Shown here: positions 25,636 through 33,088 of the stretch, in pieces
How the letters are laid out: each line of letters starts with the position of its first letter
Numbering within the stretch: the stretch's first letter is position 1
Source of the DNA: an uncultured Chitinophagales bacterium
GTDB taxonomy: Bacteria; Bacteroidota; Bacteroidia; Chitinophagales; JAHDHT01
Assembly: GCA_938023075.1 (NCBI GenBank)
Contig: CALHDG010000151.1
Coordinates: forward strand, 1-33,088
Direction: 5' to 3'
Length of the DNA stretch: 33,088 nt
The notes under the pieces: generated by a model
What the model saw: the letters and a program-made list of their open reading frames with translations, nothing else
What the model was told of the DNA's origin: nothing
The model's database searches: none
Program-made: the position numbers and the translations under genes

Positions 25636-26334
25636 ATGCAAAAATCGATCATTATCTTATGTTTATTCATTGGCAATTGGTTTGTAACTACTACGCTTAT
25701 GGCACAGCAAAACAATAAAGCAGAAGCTACTATAATTTATATCGGAGACCCGATGTGTTCTTGGTGCTATGGCTTTGCACCAGAAATTGAAAAAATTCAA
25801 GCGCATTTTAAAACACTTAATTTTGAGGTAGTGTTGGGTGGCTTACGTCCGTATGGCAAACAAACAATGAAAGAATTAAGCGATTTTTTAAAACAGCATT
25901 GGCAAGAAATTGAAGAACAAACCTTTCAACCGTTTAGCTACGATATTTTGAAACTCGACGATTATGTATATGATACAGAGCCTGCCAGCAGAGCAGTAGA
26001 AACTGCCCGGCAGCTAAATCCTGCTATTACGCTTGCTTTTTTCAAAGCCGTGCAAACGGCTTTTTATCATCAAAATAAAAGTACGCACGATATTAATACA
26101 TATTTAAATATTGCCAAAACTTTCGATTTAGATGTAACTAAATTTGAACAACTGTTTTACGCTAAAGAAGTAATTGACCTAACCCGTGCTAACTTTGTTC
26201 GCTCATCTGAAATGGGTGTTAGCGGCTTTCCGACCTTGGTGCTTCAGGTTAACGATGATTATCATTTAATTGCAAAAGGTTATCAAGAAGCAGAAGCAGC
26301 CATTAAACAGATTGAAGAAGTGCTTCAGCCTTAA
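25636..26334 (+). CDS. DsbA-family thioredoxin-fold protein (exported)
   Basis: The 232-aa protein has a signal peptide (1-23, ending TTLMA-QQ). Then IIYIGDPMCSWCYGFAPE carries an active-site C41-S-W-C44 pair, which with the preceding DPMCSWCYGF is typical of the DsbA/FrnE-like group. A helical insert (about 80-180) and the cis-proline region GVSGFPTLVL complete the fold. Members oxidise or isomerise disulfides in exported proteins; this would fit a genome with very Cys-rich surface proteins. It follows the coiled-coil gene closely and may be co-transcribed with it. Confidence 0.87.
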   Translation: MQKSIIILCLFIGNWFVTTTLMAQQNNKAEATIIYIGDPMCSWCYGFAPEIEKIQAHFKTLNFEVVLGGLRPYGKQTMKELSDFLKQHWQEIEEQTFQPFSYDILKLDDYVYDTEPASRAVETARQLNPAITLAFFKAVQTAFYHQNKSTHDINTYLNIAKTFDLDVTKFEQLFYAKEVIDLTRANFVRSSEMGVSGFPTLVLQVNDDYHLIAKGYQEAEAAIKQIEEVLQP

Positions 26335-26434
26335 TTTAGCAAAACTTCGCGTAGCAGTTATTGATAATGTTGATACTACTACCATTTTAATGGAAGCAGT
26401 TTTATGTTATTAAAAAAGGTAAGCCGGACTAATT

Positions 26435-26477
26435 CCCCTTCAAATGTTGAAGGGGTGGGCTTTTTCTTAAGAAAAAG
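26435..26477. repeat. Double palindrome, terminator-like
   Basis: CCCCTTCAA-ATG-TTGAAGGGG (26435-26455) is followed by the perfect 18-bp palindrome CTTTTTCTTAAGAAAAAG (26460-26477) and GTCGGGG. The first hairpin could end transcription from the DsbA-like gene, although no T-run directly follows. Sequences of this style are familiar as interspersed elements in Bacteroidota; here only one copy is seen. Confidence 0.65.
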
Positions 26478-26545
26478 GTCGGGGTAGTTTAAAAATTTTT
26501 AATAAGAATTCTCATTAAAATCTAAGCAGAACCATAATTTTCAAC

Positions 26546-27139
26546 ATGGAACAAGAAGGCATCATAAAATATAAGCAACATTGGAATCAATCATTTGAAC
26601 ATCCTGACTATGATCTTTCGCCCTTATTAGCCTATAGGAATAAATGCTTTGAACATAAATGGATTGGCTTTGATGAAACCCATCAAGTCGGCTTTGGCAA
26701 TATTAGTTTACGCTATAAAAATAATCCACAGTTTTTTATAAGTGGCTCACAAACCGGACATCTACCAACATTAAACAATACCCACATTTCCTTTATTGAA
26801 CAATTTGATATTCAACAAAACACCATAAGAAGTATAGGTTTAACAAAAGCCTCTTCAGAGTCTTTAACCCATGCCGCTATTTATCAGCTATCCAACAAAA
26901 TAGGAGCCATTATACATATACATCATAAATCCCTATGGGAAAAACATAAAAACAAACTTCCCACCACTAATCCGCAAGTTGAATACGGCACACCAGAAAT
27001 GGCTGCTGAAGTACATCGCTTATTTGAAACAACGGAAAACAAAAATACAGGGGTGCTCATTATGGGCGGTCACCAAGATGGAATAATTGCTTGGGCAACA
27101 ACTTTTGAACCTGCTTTTATGTTGCTAAAAAATTTATAA
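26546..27139 (+). CDS. Class II aldolase/adducin-family protein
   Basis: This 197-aa protein shows the class II aldolase fold motifs: GFGNISLRY (about 49-57), FFISGSQTGHLP (about 63-74), the SSES segment (103-106), and HIHHKSLW (124-131), with H124 and H126 in place of the two zinc-binding His residues. Family enzymes split sugar phosphates with a zinc ion, or dehydrate methylthioribulose phosphate. A third His in GGHQDGI (about residue 176) could complete the site. The substrate cannot be named. No signal peptide. A structured 3' element begins 44 nt after its stop. Confidence 0.82.
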   Translation: MEQEGIIKYKQHWNQSFEHPDYDLSPLLAYRNKCFEHKWIGFDETHQVGFGNISLRYKNNPQFFISGSQTGHLPTLNNTHISFIEQFDIQQNTIRSIGLTKASSESLTHAAIYQLSNKIGAIIHIHHKSLWEKHKNKLPTTNPQVEYGTPEMAAEVHRLFETTENKNTGVLIMGGHQDGIIAWATTFEPAFMLLKNL

Positions 27140-27182
27140 ATGCACATAAATAATATATCCAAACAAGAAAATAGCGAATATT

Positions 27183-27305
27183 ATTTTTTGAAGCAAGTGC
27201 ATTTGAACATAATAAAGAGGGTAGTCCCGCTTTCCGCTCAAATGCTATTTGCTATGCTACAAAGCCCTCGCTGCATAAATAGCATAACCGCTGCAATCGG
27301 GGCTA
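27183..27305 (+). ncRNA. Structured 3' element, copy C
   Basis: It begins ATTTTTTGAAGC 44 nt after the aldolase-like stop. The outer stem AGTCCCG (27223-27229) pairs with CGGGGCT (27298-27304); the boxes are CTTTCCGCTCAA and AACCGCTGCAAT; the inner stem ATGCTATTT (27242-27250) pairs with AAATAGCAT (27277-27285). The tail GGCTAGTTTGCAAAGTTCGG resembles 659-680. A 66-codon frame across it is an accident of the repeat. Confidence 0.62.
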
Positions 27306-27375
27306 GTTTGCAAAGTTCGGTTCTTCGTACAATTCAATAAAAACAAAAGTTCTGATAAGGTAAAATAAAAATTAA

Positions 27376-29853
27376 TTAAGCAGGATCCACATCCAACTTA
27401 ACAATCACACTCCTAAAATCAGCCTCACTTTTCATCTGATGTATACATCGCTGCACATAATCTTTTTCCTGTTTAAGTTGAGCAGATTGAACCTTTAACT
27501 TCAACAACAACTCGCGTAAATAAAAATTACGGATATAAGAAATGATAGGAACCGAAGGTCCATTCAAACGCATCTTAAAATACGCTTTTAAAATAGCCGC
27601 CAAATACTCAGCAGCCTTTTCGACAATATGAGCGTTTTTATGGCGAAGTTGAACATGCATTAACCGGCAATAGGGTGGGTATGAAAAAGTTTTTCGATCG
27701 CGCATTTCGCTTTGATATATAGTGGAATAATCATTATCCATTACCCAAGCAAATATGTCATCGGTGGGTTCATAGGTTTGAATCAATACTTTGCCCTGTT
27801 TTTTTCGCCTGCCTGCTCTGCCACTCACCTGCGTCATTAATTGAAACGCCCGTTCATAAGCTCTAAAATCAGGAAAGCGCAATAACTGATCAGCATTAAT
27901 CACACCAACTAAGGTTACATTTTCAAAATCTAAACCCTTAGCCACCATTTGGGTACCCACCAAAATGTCAATTTCCTGTTGCTCAAAAGCAGCAATTAAT
28001 TTGGAGTGTCCTTCTTTGCGCTTGATCGTATCAATATCCATACGGGCAATTTTTACACCGGGCAATAAGGTTTGTAAGTCTTCTTCAATTTTTTCGGTAC
28101 CAAAATTACGGATGCGGGTATCACTTTCACCACAACGAACACAAGTTTGACTTAAGCGTTTCCGGTAACCACATTGATGGCACAACAACTCATTAATAAA
28201 TTTATGATAGGTTAAACTCACATCGCATTGTACACAGCGAGGCACATAGCCACAGCTGTTACAAACCAAAGCAGGTGTATAACCTCGCCGGTTTTGAAAA
28301 AGAATTATCTGTTCTTGCAGACTTAACGTTTTTTTTATTTCGTTAATCAGTTGATGTGAAAAATGGGTATGCATTTGCTTTTTCCGGGCAGCTTCTTTAA
28401 TGTCGATAATCTCAATTTCTGGGGCAAGTACACCACCGTAGCGTTCGGTTAACTCCACTAAACCAAAAACACCTTTTTGTGCTTTATAATAATTTTCAAT
28501 AGAGGGCGTAGCTGAGCCGAGCAACACTTTTGCGCCACACATGGTTGATAATTTAATGGCAGCATCACGAGCGTTGTAGCGTGGTGCAGGATCAAATTGC
28601 TTGTAACTACTATCATGGGCTTCATCTATAATAATTAATTGTAAATTGTTGAACGGCAAAAATACCGAAGAACGTGCGCCAACCACTACCCCAATTTCGC
28701 CAGATTTTACTTCACGCCAAAGCTCTATCCGTTCGTTATCATTATATTTAGAATGATACACGCCGGTTTTGCAAGACAGTACCAAGCGCAAGCGCCTGAT
28801 AATTTGAGCAGTTAAAGCAATTTCTGGTAATAAATATAAAACCTGTCCACCTTGCTCAATAACATGTTGCATCATTTTAAGATACAGTTGCGTTTTTCCA
28901 CTTGAGGTAATTCCGTGCAGCAAAGTGACTTGTTTTTCATGAATACATTTCTCTAAGTGTTGAAAGGCATTTTTTTGAACCTTACTAAATTCGTATTCAA
29001 TCAAGGTTTCATTAGGGTCAACATCTAAGCGGTTGGTTTGTATTTCGTGCACTACAAAAATCTCTTTTTTTACCAAAGCATTAATTAAGGTGCTATTAGA
29101 TCCGCTTTGTTTAATTAAATAACTGCGTTTTAAGCGGTCGGTTCCTAATTCGTCACAAAGGTTTAAAAAATCAATCAATAATTGTTCTTGTTTTTTGGCG
29201 CGTTTCAAACCATTGGCAGCTTCATCTAAATTGTCGTCATTTAAATTAGGGTGTAGTTGAACATAGTATTCAAATTTGGGTTTGTATTTGTATTGTAATT
29301 CTTCCTGAAGAGTAATGACTTGTTTAATAATCAATGATTTGATGATTCGATACGTGGATTTGATATCTAAGATGCGCTGAATTTCTTTTACACTTAATTC
29401 GCCTTGCAGACTTAAGGCATCGTGCACTAAAAATTCGTTATCATTTAATATAGAAAGATCTTCATTGAAAGCAGGGTTTAACATTACTTTAGTTTCAGAA
29501 CTCAGTTTAAAGGCTGCGGGTAAAGCTGCTTGCATTACCTCGCCTTCGGTACATTGATAATAGTGGGCTATCCATGTCCAAAAATTTAGTTGTAAGGGTT
29601 CAACAATGGGAGCTTCGTCCATAACCGAAATAACGGCTTTGGGTACATAAGTTAATTTTAAATTATGATGCACTGCCGACACAATACCTGCATAAATACG
29701 CGTTTTACCAAATTGAACTTCTACCCGTTTACCCACTTTAATTTGTTGATGCAGCGTTTCCGGTAAAAAATACGTATACACTTGCGGCAAAGCCAACGGC
29801 AACAACACCTCAACATATATATCGTTCGTTTCAAACACGGGCTTAAGGTACAA
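27376..29853 (-). CDS. priA: Primosomal replication-restart helicase PriA
   Basis: The 825-aa product is a full-length PriA (N'). It loads the replisome again at stalled forks by unwinding the lagging strand. The N-terminal DNA-binding part (EVLLPLALPQVYTYFLPE) is followed by Walker A (GITSSGKTQLY) near residue 320, the DEAH box (IIIDEAHDSSYKQ), the eight zinc-binding Cys in four CxxC pairs (CNSC, CVQC, CHQC, CVRC), then helicase motifs VGTQMVAKGLDFENV and SGRAGRRKKQG. It opens with a TTG at 29853; no ATG is nearby, and the family N-terminus fits. The stop faces the aldolase-like gene. Confidence 0.97.
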   Translation of the reverse strand: MYLKPVFETNDIYVEVLLPLALPQVYTYFLPETLHQQIKVGKRVEVQFGKTRIYAGIVSAVHHNLKLTYVPKAVISVMDEAPIVEPLQLNFWTWIAHYYQCTEGEVMQAALPAAFKLSSETKVMLNPAFNEDLSILNDNEFLVHDALSLQGELSVKEIQRILDIKSTYRIIKSLIIKQVITLQEELQYKYKPKFEYYVQLHPNLNDDNLDEAANGLKRAKKQEQLLIDFLNLCDELGTDRLKRSYLIKQSGSNSTLINALVKKEIFVVHEIQTNRLDVDPNETLIEYEFSKVQKNAFQHLEKCIHEKQVTLLHGITSSGKTQLYLKMMQHVIEQGGQVLYLLPEIALTAQIIRRLRLVLSCKTGVYHSKYNDNERIELWREVKSGEIGVVVGARSSVFLPFNNLQLIIIDEAHDSSYKQFDPAPRYNARDAAIKLSTMCGAKVLLGSATPSIENYYKAQKGVFGLVELTERYGGVLAPEIEIIDIKEAARKKQMHTHFSHQLINEIKKTLSLQEQIILFQNRRGYTPALVCNSCGYVPRCVQCDVSLTYHKFINELLCHQCGYRKRLSQTCVRCGESDTRIRNFGTEKIEEDLQTLLPGVKIARMDIDTIKRKEGHSKLIAAFEQQEIDILVGTQMVAKGLDFENVTLVGVINADQLLRFPDFRAYERAFQLMTQVSGRAGRRKKQGKVLIQTYEPTDDIFAWVMDNDYSTIYQSEMRDRKTFSYPPYCRLMHVQLRHKNAHIVEKAAEYLAAILKAYFKMRLNGPSVPIISYIRNFYLRELLLKLKVQSAQLKQEKDYVQRCIHQMKSEADFRSVIVKLDVDPA

Positions 29854-30035
29854 AATGCTTTGGGATGTTGGAGGCGAGAAGCCAGATTTCAGATGGCATT
29901 CGCAGACGAGTTTATCTAAACAACAAAGTAGTTTACACTTAATTCAAATTTTAAATAAGAAGAGGCTATTGAAAACCCCCAGAAATTCTTAATACCAACT
30001 GACTGCGTTGATTAATACTATTCCCACTATTTTTA

Positions 30036-30131
30036 GTTGGTGTCGCTCCTACGGAGCTTAATTTGATTTGCTTTTTTGAGCTACCAAGCTATCATCCCTA
30101 CGGGATTACTTTTTTTGCGATTGCCTTATTA
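30036..30131 (-). repeat. Cluster of short palindromes, inverted relative of 1141-1290
   Basis: GCTCC-TAC-GGAGC (30045-30057) with adjoining GTGTC, ATCCC-TAC-GGGAT (30094-30106) and TTTTTTTGCGATTGCCTTA (about 30111-30129) are present. The 487-bp gap 29854-30340 holds only this cluster and structured element copy D. Confidence 0.65.
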
Positions 30132-30183
30132 GATTTCAGAAACTACTTTAACTGATATTTACGGCGGACTGCCCTTTGCAAAA

Positions 30184-30303
30184 TAGCCTTGATAGCAGTG
30201 GTTATGCCGTTATGCAGCGCAAGCCATGCAGCCTAGCAACGGCATTTGAACGGATAGCAAGCTGCGCCTTTCTGCGATGAAAACAGTTTCGCTTCTAAAA
30301 AAA
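30184..30303 (-). ncRNA. Structured 3' element, copy D
   Basis: On the minus strand it begins TTTTTTTTAGAAGCGAAAC 37 nt after the photolyase stop. The outer stem is AGCTTG with CAAGGCT, the boxes CTATCCGTTCAA and AACCACTGCTAT, and the inner stem ATGCCGTT with AACGGCAT (30204-30211 and 30238-30245). It differs most from the other copies, yet the changes keep pairing. Confidence 0.6.
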
Positions 30304-30340
30304 ACCAAATTCAATAACTCAAAATCTTTCATCTACCTTC

Positions 30341-31645
30341 TCACCCAGCCAAAGCTGCCTTATAAGTAGCCAACGCCCGCTCGCGGGCAAATTTGTGTTC
30401 TACCATTGGTTTAGGATATTTGAAAGGGTCTTCCAATTCTGGTATCCAACGCTTTAAATAAAGGTGTTGTTTATCAAATTTTTGAATTTGAGTAGTGGGG
30501 TTAAAAATTCGGAAATACGGAGCCGCATCGCAACCGGTGCCGGCTGCCCATTGCCAGCCACCGTTGTTCGAAGCCAAATCAAAATCTAATAAATGTTTGG
30601 CAAAAAAGGCTTCTCCTTTGCGCCAGTCTAACAACAAATGTTTGGTAAAAAAACTACCAACCACCATCCGTACGCGGTTGTGCATGTAGCCCGTTGCCAC
30701 CAACTCGCGTATGCCTGCATCAACCATCGGGTAACCGGTTTTGCCGGTAGACCATTGTTCAAAATCGGTTGGGCTATTGCGCCAAGGAATGTTATCGTAT
30801 TTGGGTTTAAAAGCGCGGTTGACTACGTGCGGAAAATGTTTTAAAATGGCTTGGTAAAAATCTCGCCAAATTAATTCGTTTAAATACTTTTCATTATGTG
30901 CTAAAGCAAATTGTGCCAATTTTCGAATGCTGATGGTGCCAAAACGCAAATGTAAACCCAAGCGGCTTGTGCCTTCAACCGCCGGGAAATCGCGATGTTG
31001 ATCATAGCTTTGTACAATGTTGGTATTAAATGTTCGTTCAGGAAAAGAAAATGCTTGCGCTTTAAAACCCATTTGCGCCAAACTAACCGATGTTGTATGC
31101 ACTTCTTTTTTAAAGGCACTAAAATATTTTTCGGTAGGGTAGGGCTTCAAATAAAAATCATTGAGTTTAGCTTTCCATTTTTTGCTGTATGGTGTGTAAA
31201 CAGTGTAGGGTTTTCCATCGGCTTTTAAAATTTCGTGCCATTCAAAAATAACGTGATCTTTGTTATGCTGAAAGCCAATGCCATTTACTTTTAATAAGGC
31301 AGCTATTTGCCCATCTCTTTTTTCGGCATATGGTTCAAAATCGCGATTAGTGAAAACGGTGTCTATGGCATACTGTTGAATTAAAGATTGATAGACCTCC
31401 AACGGCTTTCCATATTTTACCAACATGCCCGAACCGATTTGTTGCAATTCTTGCTGTAAGCGCATTATTTCTTGATGTATAAACTGTACCCTTAAATCAT
31501 CAGGTTGGTCTAATTCATTCAAAATGTTGGTGTCAAATATAAATAGAGGAATTACCGGTTTGCCGGTTTTTAAGGCATAATACAAACCGGCATTATCATT
31601 AAGGCGCAAATCTCTTCTAAACCAAAATATGTTAATTTGTGTCAT
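30341..31645 (-). CDS. phr: Deoxyribodipyrimidine photolyase (class I cryptochrome/photolyase family)
   Basis: The 434-aa protein starts INIFWFRRDLRLNDNAGL, the antenna-domain signature, and continues with the FAD domain: EGTSRLGLHLRFGTIS (phosphate and FAD contacts), NELIWRDFYQAIL, TGYPMVDAGIRELVATGYMH, NRVRMVVGSFFTKHLLLDWR, DFDLASNNGGWQWAAGTGCD and APYFRIFNP. These fit active light-driven repair of cyclobutane pyrimidine dimers in DNA, with FAD as the catalytic cofactor. The antenna dye cannot be told from sequence. It is somewhat shorter than E. coli PhrB. A cryptochrome-type signalling role is less likely. A structured 3' element follows its stop. Confidence 0.95.
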   Translation of the reverse strand: MTQINIFWFRRDLRLNDNAGLYYALKTGKPVIPLFIFDTNILNELDQPDDLRVQFIHQEIMRLQQELQQIGSGMLVKYGKPLEVYQSLIQQYAIDTVFTNRDFEPYAEKRDGQIAALLKVNGIGFQHNKDHVIFEWHEILKADGKPYTVYTPYSKKWKAKLNDFYLKPYPTEKYFSAFKKEVHTTSVSLAQMGFKAQAFSFPERTFNTNIVQSYDQHRDFPAVEGTSRLGLHLRFGTISIRKLAQFALAHNEKYLNELIWRDFYQAILKHFPHVVNRAFKPKYDNIPWRNSPTDFEQWSTGKTGYPMVDAGIRELVATGYMHNRVRMVVGSFFTKHLLLDWRKGEAFFAKHLLDFDLASNNGGWQWAAGTGCDAAPYFRIFNPTTQIQKFDKQHLYLKRWIPELEDPFKYPKPMVEHKFARERALATYKAALAG

Positions 31646-31942
31646 ATATAATGGGGCTAAATTAAAGAATATTATGACATCTAACTGTAAGCTACAGAAA
31701 CTATTGGAAGTATTTTTATATAGTAAAAAGGTTGGCTATATTTAATAGAAAAAAATCAAAAGGACTAAGTCCGTTAGTTTACAATGTAAACATTTTTTTA
31801 ACACATTTTTTTGAATTTCTTATTATAAACTTTATTTTCGTCGGTGATATAAGGAGTAAACTCACGAAAATCCTACATTATTATTGCAACCCTCTTTTTT
31901 TCACCTGTTTATAAGTGTATAAATTTACTAATTTAATTTTAG

Positions 31943-32629
31943 TTGAATCGTATTTTTGCCATATTACTAGTAGTCGTTTTAGCGATTCTATTGTTTTCAT
32001 TTGTTTATAAAATGAATTCTTCCGGCTCCGTTGATAGCGTAGCTGAAACCTCTAATCAATTGACTTTTAGTGGCAATGATGATGCCAAAATTGAACAAAA
32101 GCTAAAACAACAAGCGATCAATCAATTTTATAGTTTGGTTGACTATGATTTAGAAGCCTTAGATGAATATGCGCCGAAAGATGAAGAAATGGACGCTTAT
32201 TACAAGATTTTTGATGAAAATGCCTTTCAGGAAAAGTTTAACTTTTTTGCCAAAAATTATACTGCTCAAGGTATGAATTATGGAGAAGATGCTTTTTACG
32301 ATAGAGATTTGATTAGGCGCGTGGGTGCAAGGGGATCGGTTTTAAGAGCCAGATCAAACATTATGAACAGTGAGCAAATTAGATTGGGTGATGATGACAT
32401 TGAAATAGATACGACCTATGTAAAACCTAATTTAAGTGGAGAAGATTTTTACGACTTGCACATTCGTTTTTATCATCCAAAATCGGAAGGTTATTACGAA
32501 TTTGTAAATGAGGCTTGTTGGTTAACCGATAGAACATGCATCAACACCTTAAGCTGGAAATTTTTAGGCAGATATAATAAATACACTAAGAAATATACTT
32601 TCAGCCAATTAAATATGAAGAATTTATAA
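31943..32629 (+). CDS. Membrane-anchored protein of unknown function
   Basis: The 228-aa product begins with a hydrophobic segment (residues 4-23, FAILLVVVLAILLFSFVY) and then a Ser-rich linker, so it is probably anchored in the inner membrane with the rest outside. Residues 50-228 look globular and acidic, with an aromatic C-terminal part (FYDLHIRFYHPKSEGYYEF, CWLTDRTCINTLSW with two Cys, and KYTKKYTFSQL). No family is recognised. The start is a TTG at 31943 immediately before the membrane segment. The next gene begins 46 bases after its stop, which suggests one transcript. Confidence 0.72.
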   Translation: MNRIFAILLVVVLAILLFSFVYKMNSSGSVDSVAETSNQLTFSGNDDAKIEQKLKQQAINQFYSLVDYDLEALDEYAPKDEEMDAYYKIFDENAFQEKFNFFAKNYTAQGMNYGEDAFYDRDLIRRVGARGSVLRARSNIMNSEQIRLGDDDIEIDTTYVKPNLSGEDFYDLHIRFYHPKSEGYYEFVNEACWLTDRTCINTLSWKFLGRYNKYTKKYTFSQLNMKNL

Positions 32630-32675
32630 TTTAACAATGCATAAAAATAATTTTAAAATAAAATAAAACTTTATT

Positions 32676-33088
32676 ATGAAAAAATTAAGTATGATTTTAA
32701 TGCTTGCATTCGTTTGTGGTAGTTTTGCCATGGCGCAAACTTCTAACGTTAGCAAAAAAGCAACATTAATGCCAGATGGGGCTGTGATTACCGATCTTAA
32801 AACAGGCGAAGTAGTAAGAACTACGAGTGGTACTATTGAGTACGTAGCACCAACAGAACCAGTGCAAGTTACTGTTAATGGAACATCTTCTGGTCCGGGT
32901 ACTACTGGAAAAGTGGTCAACAATAATGGGTTGAATACAGTTCAAACCCTCTCAAGTTTTGGTAATACTTCAAGTGGACCAGCCTCTACTTTAAAAAACG
33001 GAAATGTTGGAGCTTTAAACTCAGTTCAACCGGTTAGCGGTGGTTTAATTAGTACTAGTGGTGCTGTACCTCCAACTAATACCAATGT
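32676..33088 (+). CDS. Secreted protein, N-terminal part (open at right edge)
   Basis: The frame starts at the ATG at 32676 and stays open to the window end (137 codons). The signal peptide is clear (MKKLSMILMLAFVCGSFAMA-Q). The mature part starts TSNVSKKATLMPDGAVITD and becomes rich in Ser, Thr, Gly, Asn and Val, with a loosely repeated phrase (NTVQTLSSFGNTSSGPAST, then NSVQPVSGG). It may be a secreted or surface protein with a low-complexity stalk; no family is recognised. Confidence 0.8.
   Translation, partial: MKKLSMILMLAFVCGSFAMAQTSNVSKKATLMPDGAVITDLKTGEVVRTTSGTIEYVAPTEPVQVTVNGTSSGPGTTGKVVNNNGLNTVQTLSSFGNTSSGPASTLKNGNVGALNSVQPVSGGLISTSGAVPPTNTN

Noticed and set aside
27140-27340. 66-aa frame directly after the aldolase-like gene
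   Set aside because: Most of it is a translation of structured element copy C; similar words appear in the false N-terminus at 11936, so it is repeat-derived and not a gene.
31732-31914. 60-aa hydrophobic frame before the membrane-anchored gene
   Set aside because: No family or good start context; AT-rich DNA readily gives Phe/Ile/Leu codons.
32624-32923. 99-aa minus-strand frame at the right end
   Set aside because: Antisense of the secreted-protein gene that starts at 32676 with a clear signal peptide.

Overview
The window looks like a chromosomal segment from a Bacteroidota bacterium, probably a Saprospirales/Chitinophagales-type member. This rests on low GC, on type IX secretion system (T9SS) C-terminal sorting modules (a CHU_C/type B end at the left edge and a type A end on a 1521-residue protein), on secreted proteins ending in a short Cys-terminal beta module, on TAnnTTTG-type promoter elements and on TTG/GTG starts. 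The species cannot be named from sequence alone.

Layout. Positions 1-7.5 kb hold the end of a T9SS cargo gene, a 1.1-kb repeat-bearing gap, two minus-strand secreted proteins (a DM13-like protein and a vanadium-haloperoxidase-like enzyme with all vanadate-site residues), then a LOG-family protein and an M23 peptidase in one operon. Positions 7.58-10.43 kb are a lipoprotein gene split by an IS66-family element. The 8-bp target duplication and terminal inverted repeats are visible, and removing the element restores a 168-aa reading frame. Positions 10.6-14.6 kb carry a glycosyltransferase, an unlisted 57-aa lipoprotein, a TPR protein and murB. Positions 15-19.5 kb are one giant Cys-rich T9SS-A protein with eight 54-aa tandem repeats and a duplicated 250-aa module. 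Positions 20.4-27.1 kb hold a leucine-rich-repeat protein, a beta-barrel/coiled-coil protein, purQ, a large coiled-coil protein, a DsbA-like thioredoxin-fold protein and a class II aldolase-like protein. Positions 27.4-33.1 kb carry priA, a photolyase, a membrane-anchored unknown and the start of a secreted protein.

The most interesting signal lies in the gaps. Four copies (about 2.5, 12.0, 27.2 and 30.2 kb) of a ~120-nt element each sit about 24-44 nt after a stop codon and in the same orientation relative to the upstream gene. They share conserved boxes and fold into the same structure, with compensatory base changes in several paired positions. This suggests a structured 3'-UTR element or a mobile palindromic unit. 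One copy has been absorbed into the apparent N-terminus of the TPR gene.

Other dispersed repeats include a 61-bp sequence at 0.54 and 23.2 kb (inverted), a 67-nt hairpin at 14.9 kb with a half copy at 21.45 kb that touches a stop codon, and clusters of short palindromes. No tRNA, rRNA or CRISPR was seen. Housekeeping genes (murB, purQ, priA, photolyase) are mixed with cell-surface genes, as is common in this phylum; no single pathway links the whole window.
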